The position numbers and the translations under genes were made by a program. A stretch of 41,994 nucleotides of DNA from JBBQNJ01 sp038329845 (GTDB taxonomy: Bacteria > Planctomycetota > Phycisphaerae > Tepidisphaerales > Tepidisphaeraceae): contig JBBQNJ010000040.1 in the NCBI GenBank assembly GCA_038329845.1, positions 1-41,994 of the forward strand, written 5' to 3'. Positions 1 to 9,016 of the stretch are shown piece by piece. Each line of letters begins with the position of its first letter. Position 1 is the stretch's first letter. Under the pieces are notes generated by a model, which was not told the DNA's origin, did not search any database, and saw nothing but the letters and a program-made list of their open reading frames with translations.

Positions 1-1
1 G

Positions 2-1582
2 TTCGCCGACCTCGAGCATCGGCCCCGCACCCCCGCCCGCACCCCCCCACAGCGCGATCTTCTCGCCCGCACCCGCACCCGCCCCCGCCTGCCCTGCGCA
101 CAAAAACCCGTCCACCTGAGTCCCGACATAAACATGTCCCCGCGCCGCGACCGGCGAGGAGATGAACAGCGGCTCGGAGCCGGCCCGGAACTCCCACTCG
201 GGCCGCAGCGTATGCCGATCCAGCCCGAACAGCATCCCCGCCGAGTTCATCGCATACACATGCTTCTCGGTCAGCGCCAACGACGTCACCATCGCCGCCC
301 GCGTGTTCCATGATCCCAGCGGTTGCCCGTCGAGGCCCACGCGATAGACCGACCCGTCACGGCAACCGAAATAGACGCTGTCAGCCGCCACCGATACCGC
401 TCCCATCACCGTCTCGGGCAAGGTGAAGCGCCACAGCGTCTTCATCGTCGCGGTGTCGATGCAGCGTACCTCCCCGGCCGTCTTGAGTTTCTCCATCGCC
501 GCGGCGATCTCATCCGGCTTGGCCCCGGCCTCGCTCAGCCGCGTCGATTCCTGCGCCCGAAGCGTTTCGGCACTCTTGACGTAATCGCCGTTGCCCATCC
601 CAAGGTAAAGCCGCCCGCCGGCGATGCTGGGAGGGCTGAACACCGGGTACGGCATCGCCTGTCGCGCCAATTCCCCTCCGCTCTGGAGGTCGATCACGCA
701 CAGCGCCCCGCCCCCCATCCCCAGGCCCGCGTAGACCTTTCCCTCATGCACCGCCAGCGACGTTTCGGCATCGGGATATTTCTCCCCCGGCAAATGCCAC
801 AACACACGCGGGCGACCCGGCGCTGCGGGATCCTCGGCCAGCGACAGGCAGTAATATCCATCATCCCCAGCCCCCACGACCACGCGATCCTGAGCGATTA
901 CCGGCGTGCATTCGACGTGGCTGTTCGTTCGAAAGGTCCAGACAATCCGCCCGGCGCTCTTTTCCGAGACATCCACACACACCACCCGCGAGTCGCGCGT
1001 CAAATGCAGACCTTCGCCCACCACCAGCCGATCGCCACTGACCACGGGCGAGGAAAAGGTCGCGCGGTATCCCGGCGGGGCTGTCTTCCACACCACCGCG
1101 CCGCTGTCGGCATCAAAACAATAAATCTCCCCGCTCTCGTTGAATGCCCCCAAGCGCGCCGATGTGACATAGACGCGATTGCCCACGATTGCCGGAGAAG
1201 CGAAGAACGCCTCCGATCCGCTTCGATGCGACCAGACCAGCCCGCCCCAATCCGGCCCGACCGCCGACCCACCGCCCAGCACGCTGCCGCTTCGCGCGAT
1301 GTCGCCCCTGGCCATGGGCCAGTCCGCCGCGGCGATTTCCCGCTCGTTCGCGGCGGGCACCGGCGCCAGTCGCGCCCCTGCCCAGGCCAAGGCCGCGCCA
1401 ACCGCGATCAACCCCGCGATCGGAATCTTCTGTCGCCACAACAGCTTCGCCGCGTTCCACATCGACCGCGGTCGAAAAAATCCCAGCAGCGCCACCGCCA
1501 GCCCCAGCAGCAACCCCGGCAGGATCGTCAACAAGACCTGCAACGGCCCGACCAGCACCGGGACCACGGCCACATGATTCAT
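2..1582 (-). CDS. PQQ-binding-like beta-propeller repeat protein, 3' end outside window
   Basis: An open frame of 527 codons reads on the minus strand from an ATG at 1582 to the window edge without a stop, so the C-terminus is missing. Two hydrophobic segments lie near the N-terminus (about residues 8-34 and 50-70), suggesting membrane anchoring. A long domain of repeated blades follows, each resembling SPAIVGNRVYV, GEIYCFDADSGAVVW, PVVSGDRLVVGEG or GEVRCIDTATMKTLWRF. This is the outer-membrane-assembly (BamB)/quinoprotein dehydrogenase-type propeller pattern (PQQ_2-like family). Such proteins in planctomycetes are usually scaffold or sensor-like proteins of unknown substrate, and PQQ binding itself is not shown. 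Family is fairly certain, function is not. Long ORFs on the plus strand here are shadows of this high-GC gene. Confidence 0.85.
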   Translation of the reverse strand, partial: MNHVAVVPVLVGPLQVLLTILPGLLLGLAVALLGFFRPRSMWNAAKLLWRQKIPIAGLIAVGAALAWAGARLAPVPAANEREIAAADWPMARGDIARSGSVLGGGSAVGPDWGGLVWSHRSGSEAFFASPAIVGNRVYVTSARLGAFNESGEIYCFDADSGAVVWKTAPPGYRATFSSPVVSGDRLVVGEGLHLTRDSRVVCVDVSEKSAGRIVWTFRTNSHVECTPVIAQDRVVVGAGDDGYYCLSLAEDPAAPGRPRVLWHLPGEKYPDAETSLAVHEGKVYAGLGMGGGALCVIDLQSGGELARQAMPYPVFSPPSIAGGRLYLGMGNGDYVKSAETLRAQESTRLSEAGAKPDEIAAAMEKLKTAGEVRCIDTATMKTLWRFTLPETVMGAVSVAADSVYFGCRDGSVYRVGLDGQPLGSWNTRAAMVTSLALTEKHVYAMNSAGMLFGLDRHTLRPEWEFRAGSEPLFISSPVAARGHVYVGTQVDGFLCAGQAGAGAGAGEKIALWGGAGGGAGPMLEVGE

Positions 1583-1712
1583 TCCGATCACTCACCAACC
1601 TCCCGCATCCGCCCCCACGGATTCTACACCGCCCCCAGCCGGACGTTGGCCCCCAATCATGATCCTTTACCGACGCCCCACGGCTGTGCCCAATTCTTAA
1701 TCCCTAAGTTTC

Positions 1713-1733
1713 AATTCTCAGTTCTCAGTTCTC
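1713..1733. repeat. A/T-rich heptad repeat, three units
   Basis: Three consecutive 7-bp units, AATTCTC-AGTTCTC-AGTTCTC, lie in an otherwise GC-rich region at the 3' end of the minus-strand gene that stops at 1718. The last codons and the stop of that gene fall inside the repeat. Similar heptads occur after the stops at 19465 and 39059. Confidence 0.6.
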
Positions 1734-2341
1734 CGCGATGCCGTATCCGCTGATTCGTCCGAACCGTCCTCCACTGGCGCCATGTCTTCCGCCGCATCGG
1801 ACTCTTCCGCTTGCGGTTCGGCTTCACCAGCCTGTTCGGCTTCACCGGCCTGTTCGGCTTCGCCGGCCTGCTCAGCTTCGCCGGCCTGCTCAGCTTCGCC
1901 GGCCTGCTCGGCCGCCACATCCGCCGGCGATGGAACGGTCTCGGCGATCACCTCCTCGTCCCCGTACTCCCCGGCCGTTTCCGTCCGACGACCCGGGGCG
2001 ATCGGCAAGGCGCTTTGATAGTACCCCACCGCGAACAACCCCTGCTGCTGCTGATACGGAAAATTGATCAACTGGCAAAACTCGGCGATCAGTTCCTGCG
2101 CCGCCGGATCCGTTCGCTCGGCCGCCTGGACCCCCATTTGATGTTTGCGGTCGCGGAAACGGATGATCTGCACGAAACGTCCGGTGCGCTCCCCCGTGCC
2201 CCAGTTGGCCCCAACCTGCTCGTATACGTCGAACTGACCGCATCCCAGCCGGCCGAGAATCTGGCGGAATCGACGAACCAGTCGGGCGTGCTCGGCCCGC
2301 TTGTCCTTAGGAACGATGTAACTGTTGGTTTGTAGAAGCAT
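1718..2341 (-). CDS. Hypothetical protein with EQAGEA repeat tail
   Basis: The predicted protein has 207 residues and two parts. The N-terminal ~110 residues begin MLLQTNSYIVPKDKRAEHAR and run through GRFVQIIRFRDRKHQ to NFPYQQQQGLFAVGYY. They look like one small alpha/beta domain, and the spacing resembles NIPSNAP or antibiotic-monooxygenase-like dimeric barrels, but I cannot assign it. The C-terminal ~80 residues are acidic and low in complexity, with five EQAGEA repeats followed by Glu/Asp-rich sequence, presumably disordered. There is no signal peptide or membrane segment. The ATG at 2341 has a weak AGGCAG-type ribosome site upstream. Function unknown. Confidence 0.7.
   Translation of the reverse strand: MLLQTNSYIVPKDKRAEHARLVRRFRQILGRLGCGQFDVYEQVGANWGTGERTGRFVQIIRFRDRKHQMGVQAAERTDPAAQELIAEFCQLINFPYQQQQGLFAVGYYQSALPIAPGRRTETAGEYGDEEVIAETVPSPADVAAEQAGEAEQAGEAEQAGEAEQAGEAEQAGEAEPQAEESDAAEDMAPVEDGSDESADTASRRTEN
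1817..1906. repeat. In-frame 18-bp tandem repeat, five units
   Basis: Five 18-bp units (1817, 1835, 1853, 1871, 1889) read on the plus strand as variants of TTCGGCTTCGCCGGCCTG. On the minus strand they encode the EQAGEA hexapeptide repeat. The last two units are identical, and the array shows a graded drift from one end to the other, as expected for slippage expansion. Confidence 0.9.
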
Positions 2342-2573
2342 TCTGCCTGCTCGTGAACGTGCGTGGCCGGCTCACCGCCGGTGTCAGGGCGATCGGCGAC
2401 CCGAATAACTCCCCGATTGTGCCCGATCCGCCCCCCGCATTCAATCCGATCGATCCTTTGCCGGGCGAACGAACGCACGCCCGATCGCTGGATCGCCCGA
2501 TCATCCATGCCAACGCCGGGAATGAGGTCGCGGCGCAGTAGGTGCAACGAATAACGCAGGCCCGATCGCCGGA
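2342..2573. other. Intergenic stretch without a supported gene
   Basis: These 232 bp separate ProC from the repeat-tail protein. No credible coding frame is visible. A 16-bp sequence, GCCCGATCGCTGGATC, occurs near 2479-2495 and recurs with one change (GCCCGATCGCCGGATC) just before the ProC stop near 2560-2576. I see no clear promoter or terminator. Confidence 0.4.
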
Positions 2574-3380
2574 TCATCCCCCCAGTTCGCGCCCGCGGCG
2601 CTCGGCGGCCTTGATCGCCTCGATCGTGATCCGGTCCCACCCGGCGGATTCCAGGTGCGTGATCGCCGCGTGCGTGGTGCCGTTGGGGCTGGTGACATCG
2701 CGCCGCAACTGTCCCGGCGCGGTCCCGTCGGCCAGCATCGCCGCGGCCCCCACCGCCGTCCGCACGCTCAATTGGTGCGCCTGCTTCTGCGTCAGCCCCA
2801 ACTCGATCCCCGCCCGAACCATCTGCTCGACCAGAAAGAACACGTACGCCGGGCCTGACCCGCTCACTGCGGTCACGGCGTTCATTTTCGATTCGTCGAT
2901 CTCAATGACTTCTCCGGCGGCCTGAAAAATCTCCCGCGCCCGTCGAACATCCGCAGGCCCCGCCCCCGCGCCCGGCGCCAGCGCCGTCATTCCCTGCCCG
3001 ATCAGCATCGGCGTGTTCGGCATCGCCCGCACGATCCGCCAGCCCGATCCACCCAGTGCCGCCGCGATCGATCCGCTGGAGACTCCCGCGGCGATTGAGA
3101 TCAACAACTGCCGATCCACCGCCAATCCCGGTGCAAGCGTCGCCAGCGCTGCACTCATCATTTGCGGCTTGACGCTCAGGAGTACAATGTCCGCCTCTTT
3201 CACCGCCTCGGCGTTGTCGCTGAACGTGGCGATCCCCAGCGAATCAAAAACCGCCCGGCGTTCGGCCGCCACATCCGCCGCCGCCATTCGTCCGGGAGAA
3301 TACACCCCGCGGCGCAGAATCCCCCGCGCGATGGCCTCGGCCATCTTCCCCGCCCCGATCATGGCGATGTCATAGCGCAT
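2574..3380 (-). CDS. proC: Pyrroline-5-carboxylate reductase
   Basis: This 268-residue cytoplasmic enzyme reduces 1-pyrroline-5-carboxylate to L-proline with NAD(P)H, the last step of proline synthesis. The start is taken as the ATG at 3380, giving MRYDIAMIGAGKMAEAI, because the Rossmann dinucleotide motif GAGKMAEAI then sits at the extreme N-terminus as in the family. The upstream in-frame extension of 12 residues is not family-like. Other family landmarks are LLSVKPQMM, the MPNTPMLIGQG loop and the C-terminal signature VSGSGPAYVFFLVEQM with the following TVG/A-rich helix. Length matches the family (about 265-275). The gene is in line with the small membrane protein upstream and may be cotranscribed with it. 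Confidence 0.95.
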   Translation of the reverse strand: MRYDIAMIGAGKMAEAIARGILRRGVYSPGRMAAADVAAERRAVFDSLGIATFSDNAEAVKEADIVLLSVKPQMMSAALATLAPGLAVDRQLLISIAAGVSSGSIAAALGGSGWRIVRAMPNTPMLIGQGMTALAPGAGAGPADVRRAREIFQAAGEVIEIDESKMNAVTAVSGSGPAYVFFLVEQMVRAGIELGLTQKQAHQLSVRTAVGAAAMLADGTAPGQLRRDVTSPNGTTHAAITHLESAGWDRITIEAIKAAERRGRELGG

Positions 3381-3428
3381 GGCGAGGATTGTGCGACCGC
3401 TCCGCGCCCCACGCAACCGTCGCGGCGA

Positions 3429-3689
3429 TCAGGGTTCCAGCGGCAGCTTTTCCCGCCGTGCCCGCGTCGCATCGGTCGGCGCCAGCACCAGGTCGAGAAT
3501 CCCGAAGATCACCAGCATGGCGGCGATCGAGACCCAGAACCAGCGCTCGGCGCCGGACTTGGCCCGGTTGATCCACTCGAACGCGATCAAGGCCACCCCC
3601 GCGACGATCGAGAAGACCGCCATCATCCGCCAGCGCCGCTTGCTCGGACCCGCAACAGCCATCGCCCCATGTTCGGAGCTTCGCTCCAT
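3429..3689 (-). CDS. Small two-helix membrane protein
   Basis: An 86-residue frame from ATG 3689 contains a short charged N-terminus, a transmembrane segment around MMAVFSIVAGVALIAFEWI, a polar hairpin (NRAKSGAERW), a second transmembrane segment (FWVSIAAMLVIFGILDLV), and a basic C-terminus. An alternative ATG at 3662 would remove nine residues. A longer frame upstream exists, but its N-terminal part has no recognisable character. No family is recognised. It lies 48 bp upstream of proC in the same direction. Confidence 0.55.
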   Translation of the reverse strand: MERSSEHGAMAVAGPSKRRWRMMAVFSIVAGVALIAFEWINRAKSGAERWFWVSIAAMLVIFGILDLVLAPTDATRARREKLPLEP

Positions 3690-3820
3690 TCCCGCAACCT
3701 GCTCGCCCGCGGCGACCCGCATCCGGCCAGGATGAACAGGATCAACGACGAGCAGGGCACGGGTTAGGCCCCGAGCGCGGAGAGAATGTCCGATGGGTTC
3801 TTCGACGCAGATTTGGCCCG

Positions 3821-5941
3821 TCACCCGAGTTTTTGCATCGCTGGCTCAACCGTCACGGCCTGGCAGTTGGCACAACCTTCTTCGATCACCAGCGCGATCG
3901 CGCCACTAGTCAATTCATTATCCACCACTTCAAAGACCTGCTGGCGATCCAGCGAAGCGGTGAGGGTCGCACCGCTGCATCGCAGCGTGAGGGTGTAAGG
4001 CCGCTCGATGGCGAAGTCGATCGATCGGTGAGCCAGTTCGGTCTCGACCCCGTTCATCATTTTCACCAGCGACAGCGAGCTGCTTTCCGGCCTGATCAGC
4101 AAGGCGTAATACCGCATCATCCCCTGCACCCGCGCCGCAAGGCCCGCCACCTTGGCCATGCGAACCCGCATCGAGACGCTGACCTCGTAATCTCGCCACT
4201 GGCGCGTGCCCTGGATGAGCAGGCCGCGCCCGAGATTCTGGACCAGCGTGCCAGGCAGACGATCCTTGCGATTGGCATCGGTGGCATCGGTCCAGGCCAG
4301 TTTCCACATATCGCCCCCATCGGCGGGCGGTGAGAAAACCACATCCGGCTCGCCATCCCAATCAAGCGAATCCAGATAGACGACCCCCTCGCCGGCCGCG
4401 ATGGGCAACAGTTCGGTTCCCACTTCGGCGATGGGCTGTCCGCCGATGCGGGGCAGCTTCCATTGCAGCTCGACAGCGCCCTCGCCGGCGATCTTCGTGG
4501 TCGGGCCTTGAAGAATCTTCATCGCGTTGTCGGTGGTGAAGTGGCGGACGAACAATCGCGCCTCGACGGGGTGGGCATTGCCGCCATCGCCCAGCAGCCG
4601 GGCGCGAAGGGTCTGTCCGGGATAGAGCGTCGGGCTGGCTTTCATCGCGTAGCCGTTGAACCGCGAATCCCTGGATTGGAAGAACGTCGCGGTGCCGACG
4701 CGAACGGCTTGTTGATCGGTCTGGGTTGAATAGCGGATCGCCAGCAGGTGATCGCCGTGGCCATTTTTGCCGGCAACATTTTCGATGCGAACCTCGCCGG
4801 GCCCTTCGGACATGGCGTGGGCCTTGAATCCCTGCACCGAGCCGGGCAGCGAAAAATGAAACCGAGCGCCGTTCTTTGGCTTCCATGGCTCGAGTCCCGA
4901 CAGTGCCCGGCCAGCGTTGATCAGATGCTGCGCCTCGGCCACGGCATCGGTGATGCAGCGCCCTCCATCGGCGGTGGGAAGCACCAGCCGATCGGCAACC
5001 GGCCCACGCCAATCGTGTTTGCCCGCGAACGCCGACAGGCCATTGCGGATCCCCAGCAGGCAACCGACGTTGCCCGAGTTGCAATCGGTGTCATACCCGC
5101 AGGTGTTGACGATCGACATCGATTTGTCGAAGTCGCCATCGCCCCACAGCAGCGCCAGGATGATCAGGCAATGGTTGGGCACCATGTGACAGCCGCCGTG
5201 GAATTTTTCGTAGCCATATTTCTCGTAGACGAACTCGCGTGCCTTGCGCCAGTCGCTTTCTCGCGTGCGCAGCGCCCGCAGATCGTCGATGGCCCGCCGG
5301 ATCAGCGAATCGGCCGGGATGAAACTGATCCCGCAATCCAGCAACTTGTCGATGTTCTTCTCGACGAACGCCAGCGCCTCCATCGACGCGACGACCTGGG
5401 CGCCGTAGATGGCCTCGCGATCATGGCTGACACTGGCGGCACGCCGGGCCAGGTCTGCCGCCTGCGATGGGTTGCCCGGGCTGACCATCGCCCAGCCGTC
5501 GATGAAAATCTGCGCGCCGATCTGTTCGGCCACCGTCGTTCCGTTGAGCGCGATCGACCCGCTCGCCGGCGCTTCCACACCCTTGCGCAGCCGGTAAAAC
5601 GCGGTGTGTTCGCTGGAAACGCCCACCCCGCCCCACCAGAGAATCGTCTGGTTGGGAATCACGTAATTCAGCCAGGTTTGACCGATCTGCCGGGGGGTGA
5701 TGTCGCGGCGATAGCCGTGGTCGGCCAGCGCGCGAATGAACGTGAACGTGCCGCTGATGTCGTCGTCGCTCACAATCAGCGGCTTGTCGAGTTTTTCATG
5801 CACGTAGTATTCGATCGTGCCCAGTTCGCTCATGATCCGGTCGTATCGCCATTGCTCGAACGGGCGGCCGAGATAGACACCGATAATTTTGCCAAGCACA
5901 CCGGCGTAAACGCGCTCGGCATAGTCGGGAGGCAGAGACAT
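3821..5941 (-). CDS. ADP-ribosylglycohydrolase-family protein with C-terminal lectin-like extension
   Basis: The protein has 706 residues, against roughly 300 for a typical member of this family (PF03747). The N-terminal ~350 residues carry the family landmarks: YAGVLGKIIGVYLGRP at the N-terminus, the metal-site segment VSDDDISGTF (about 57-66) and the second segment CGYDTDCNSGNVG (about 281-293). The remaining ~350 residues have a beta-rich pattern and end in a module (about residues 530-700, with RQWRDYEVSVSMRVRMAK and LTLRCSGATLTASLDRQQV) that resembles concanavalin-A-like/3-keto-disaccharide-hydrolase-type folds. There is no signal peptide. An AAGGAAG ribosome site precedes ATG 5941. It lies 66 bp downstream of the GH38 gene, which suggests a role in glycan breakdown rather than protein de-ADP-ribosylation. 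That role is inference. Confidence 0.85.
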   Translation of the reverse strand: MSLPPDYAERVYAGVLGKIIGVYLGRPFEQWRYDRIMSELGTIEYYVHEKLDKPLIVSDDDISGTFTFIRALADHGYRRDITPRQIGQTWLNYVIPNQTILWWGGVGVSSEHTAFYRLRKGVEAPASGSIALNGTTVAEQIGAQIFIDGWAMVSPGNPSQAADLARRAASVSHDREAIYGAQVVASMEALAFVEKNIDKLLDCGISFIPADSLIRRAIDDLRALRTRESDWRKAREFVYEKYGYEKFHGGCHMVPNHCLIILALLWGDGDFDKSMSIVNTCGYDTDCNSGNVGCLLGIRNGLSAFAGKHDWRGPVADRLVLPTADGGRCITDAVAEAQHLINAGRALSGLEPWKPKNGARFHFSLPGSVQGFKAHAMSEGPGEVRIENVAGKNGHGDHLLAIRYSTQTDQQAVRVGTATFFQSRDSRFNGYAMKASPTLYPGQTLRARLLGDGGNAHPVEARLFVRHFTTDNAMKILQGPTTKIAGEGAVELQWKLPRIGGQPIAEVGTELLPIAAGEGVVYLDSLDWDGEPDVVFSPPADGGDMWKLAWTDATDANRKDRLPGTLVQNLGRGLLIQGTRQWRDYEVSVSMRVRMAKVAGLAARVQGMMRYYALLIRPESSSLSLVKMMNGVETELAHRSIDFAIERPYTLTLRCSGATLTASLDRQQVFEVVDNELTSGAIALVIEEGCANCQAVTVEPAMQKLG

Positions 5942-6007
5942 TTTTCTTCCTTTTCGTCGTTCGATTATTGAGTGGATGGACGCTCGGACTTGCCAAGCCG
6001 CGTGATG

Positions 6008-8959
6008 CTATGCGTTCGCCCGCTGCACGCGCACCGACGCGATCTCATGGGCGCTCAGCGGCAAAGAGAATCCATCGTCCATCGCGGTTGCGGCGGGGAC
6101 ATTGGCCTCGTCGCGCTCCAGCAAGTCAACGCGTCGGACCGATCCCACCTTGCCAAGCAGTGCGGGATTGACCGTGACGCGCGCGGTCGTTTTCTTGCCC
6201 TCGGTTTCCAGCAGACGGATGATCATACCGTCGCCATCCTCGGCGAGCTTGATCTGTGTGATCACGGCACCGGCGCCGTCGCAGGCCAGCACCGATTCGG
6301 CGGTCGCCGGCGAAGGTCCTCCATGGGCACCGGTGTTCACGCCCATCAAAGGGTGATTAAACGCCGCGCCCCATCGCATCAGTTCGGCCACGGGCACATC
6401 GCCACCGTGGGGGACGATCGCCATGCGCATTCGATGCTCGGCCATTTCGGGCAGCGGATCGGGTTGATAACTCGAGCGGATCAGGGTCTGGCGAAGGATT
6501 GAGCCATCGAGCGAGTGGCCGTACTTGCAATCGTTGACCAGGCAGGCGCCCGCCTTGCCGTCTTCGGATCGCACATCTACCCACCGCAGCGCCGGCACTT
6601 CACGGCCATTGTTATGATCGCGCTGGATCGAACCGAACGGGATCTCGTACCGGGCCTTGGGATTGGCGAGATTCAGGGGCATTCGCATCAACAGCTTGGG
6701 GGTGCCGATGCTCGCCGAGCCTCGCTCGAGCCACTCGCCACCGACTTCGATTTCCAGCATGTTCGACCCGCTGCGCAGGATGTATGACACATCAAGTCGC
6801 GACTGGCCAACGCGAACCGCGGCGTTGACCGAGGTGACCCAAGGCCCCTGGTGCATGGGACGGACCCACTCGACATCCAGCGGGAACTGGCGGCTGCGCT
6901 GTTCACCCAATACCCATGCAGACATCTGCGTAGGTCGCTCGACCACATATTCCAGAAGACCCAGTGGATCGTCACCACACGCCAGATCGCGGCCTGTCAC
7001 CTTGTCGAACAATTTGCGAACCCCGCCAGTGACCCGGTCAAACTCGACCAGGAGCCTTTCGTTCTCCAACGCCAGCTTGCCTAGCGGCTGGTTGAACTTG
7101 AAGCGAACGCTTCCTTCGTGTTCCAGCGTCACCTTCGCAGCTCGCTCAGCCGGTACCGAGGGCATGGCGTCGGCGGTAACTTCTTCGATGGCAAGTGTTG
7201 TATAAGCCATCGGTCCGACCGAGACCGGCACGGCCAGATCGACATACGGATGTCCGGCAAAGCGATCGGCACCGATCACCTGGGTCGGCAGCGCCTGGCC
7301 ATCGGCGGTCCGGGCGATGAACTTGCGGTCCTTCATCGCCAACTCGACATAGGCCGCCTCGCCTTCCCATGCGGTGACAACGGCGATTTCCTCGCGCTTC
7401 CATGCGGTGGGATTGAAGATCACCGTGGCCCGGCCGCCATCGACCGTGTGATCGGCCGAAGACACCAATTGATGGTCGCTCAGCCGCCAGCCCGTTCCCG
7501 TGCGGGTGGCTGCGGTAAGCCTGCCAGCGCCGGCGCCGAAAGCCGGGCTCTCGTGGGCCGGCGGCGAGGCCCGCGATGCATCGCGCTGGACCCGCGCGAA
7601 CGTGGTATCGATCTGGTTGACAATCGCCCGCAGCGAATGGGTCTTGATCATCCCCGCCGCGGCCTGCACGTTCTGGAACATCCCCAGGGCGCAGGTGCGC
7701 GTCGCCGGCACGCCGGAACCAGGCAGGATGTCGTGGAACTGGTTGAACAGCACATCCAGCCAGGCGGCCTTGATGGACTCGGCGGGATAGTCGCGCCCCA
7801 CGGCGCCGTGGGCGAGTGTGGCGGCGATCTCGGCCTCGGCCATCATGTTTTCGCCGACGCGGTTGGCCCGCTTGATCTGGCTTTGCGAGGTATAGCACCC
7901 GGCGAACTCGAAGTTCAATTCGCGGTCGAGCGTCGGCCAGCGATCCCCCTGCTCCAGCAGCAACTCGAAATACCGTCGGGTGGTCGAGAATCGCAGTTGC
8001 GGATAGATCGGCCAGGCGTCCATCTCCTCGCGCCGGCGCAGATCCCGCCGGGTGGGGCCGCCGCCGTGATCTCCCACGCCATACATGAACAAGCAATCGC
8101 GCAGATGCGTCTTCTTGCACCAGTCGATCAGTTTGTGAACGCCGGCGGGATTGATCGTGTTGCTGTACCAGGTGGTTTCATGGCTCACCAGCACCCGCGC
8201 CCCATCTGGTCCCTGGAACCAGAATACCGGCGGCACTTCGATCTCGCCGGGCCGGCAAAGGTAATAGCATCGAACCCCGCCGCGGCTGACGATCGACGGG
8301 ATCGTGTGGGCATGGCCGAAGGTGTCCGGCTCCCATTGCACGATCAAATCCTCGGGCGACAGCCCGAAGTGCTCCTTCATGAACTGCCGCGTGTAGAGCA
8401 GATGCCGCCCAAGGCTCTCGCCGTTGGAGAGGTTCTTGTCGGCCTCGACCCAGGCGGCGGCGGTGATCTCCCAACTGCCATCGGCGACGCGCTTCTTGAT
8501 CCGCTCGAACAGCTCGGGGTTGTATCGCCGCACGATCTCGTAGACCGCCCCCTGGCTCTGAGAGAGCGTGAACCCGGGGAACTCATCCATTAGCCCCAGT
8601 GCGGTAAGGAAGGTGTCGTTGCAGACGGCGACCGTTTCGGCCCAACCCCACATCCAGTTCATGTCGATGTGAGCGTGGCCGACGCAGTGCAGCGTGTACG
8701 ACTTAGCCAGCGGTCCCAGGGGTGCAAGCAGCGCTTCGATCGCCGTGGCGGTCGGCTCGAGTTGCGATAGATCGCCGCCGCTGACGCAGGCGTCGAATTT
8801 CTGCTGCGCCTCGGCGATCAGGGGTTCAAACCGTCCGGCCTGATCCGGATGCATGATGCACAGTTCCCTGGCGAACTTCAGTTGCTCGGCGATCCGTTCG
8901 CGCACTGACTTCGCCACCGCGACGGTGCGGTCCAAAGCCCGCTGTTGTTGAATGTTCAT
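6008..8959 (-). CDS. Alpha-mannosidase, glycoside hydrolase family 38
   Basis: This 983-residue protein lacks a signal peptide and is therefore probably cytoplasmic. After an N-terminal helical region, the GH38 catalytic domain begins near residue 85. It has the zinc-binding segment CVGHAHIDMNWMWGWAET (His and Asp ligands) and the nucleophile motif VQWEPDTFGHAHTIP. A further conserved segment, WLDVLFNQFHDILPGSG, lies near residue 400, followed by the usual C-terminal beta domains. Length matches bacterial GH38 enzymes, which cleave alpha-mannosides with retention of configuration. The ATG at 8959 has no strong ribosome site. The gene sits between a secreted clan GH-A hydrolase and the ADP-ribosylglycohydrolase-family gene on the same strand, consistent with a mannose-containing glycan as target. 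Confidence 0.93.
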   Translation of the reverse strand: MNIQQQRALDRTVAVAKSVRERIAEQLKFARELCIMHPDQAGRFEPLIAEAQQKFDACVSGGDLSQLEPTATAIEALLAPLGPLAKSYTLHCVGHAHIDMNWMWGWAETVAVCNDTFLTALGLMDEFPGFTLSQSQGAVYEIVRRYNPELFERIKKRVADGSWEITAAAWVEADKNLSNGESLGRHLLYTRQFMKEHFGLSPEDLIVQWEPDTFGHAHTIPSIVSRGGVRCYYLCRPGEIEVPPVFWFQGPDGARVLVSHETTWYSNTINPAGVHKLIDWCKKTHLRDCLFMYGVGDHGGGPTRRDLRRREEMDAWPIYPQLRFSTTRRYFELLLEQGDRWPTLDRELNFEFAGCYTSQSQIKRANRVGENMMAEAEIAATLAHGAVGRDYPAESIKAAWLDVLFNQFHDILPGSGVPATRTCALGMFQNVQAAAGMIKTHSLRAIVNQIDTTFARVQRDASRASPPAHESPAFGAGAGRLTAATRTGTGWRLSDHQLVSSADHTVDGGRATVIFNPTAWKREEIAVVTAWEGEAAYVELAMKDRKFIARTADGQALPTQVIGADRFAGHPYVDLAVPVSVGPMAYTTLAIEEVTADAMPSVPAERAAKVTLEHEGSVRFKFNQPLGKLALENERLLVEFDRVTGGVRKLFDKVTGRDLACGDDPLGLLEYVVERPTQMSAWVLGEQRSRQFPLDVEWVRPMHQGPWVTSVNAAVRVGQSRLDVSYILRSGSNMLEIEVGGEWLERGSASIGTPKLLMRMPLNLANPKARYEIPFGSIQRDHNNGREVPALRWVDVRSEDGKAGACLVNDCKYGHSLDGSILRQTLIRSSYQPDPLPEMAEHRMRMAIVPHGGDVPVAELMRWGAAFNHPLMGVNTGAHGGPSPATAESVLACDGAGAVITQIKLAEDGDGMIIRLLETEGKKTTARVTVNPALLGKVGSVRRVDLLERDEANVPAATAMDDGFSLPLSAHEIASVRVQRANA

Positions 8960-9016
8960 TCGCTTGTATCGTGGAAGTTCCGAAGACCCCGAATCGCATC
9001 GCTCGAAGGTTGCTTG

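Noticed and set aside
323..1753. 476-residue ORF on the plus strand
   Set aside because: It overlaps the beta-propeller gene on the opposite strand and has the Arg/His/Pro/Gln-rich look of a high-GC shadow frame.
4748..8593. Two long plus-strand ORFs (4748-5971, 7118-8593)
   Set aside because: They are antisense shadows of the ADP-ribosylglycohydrolase-family and GH38 genes and contain no domain motifs.
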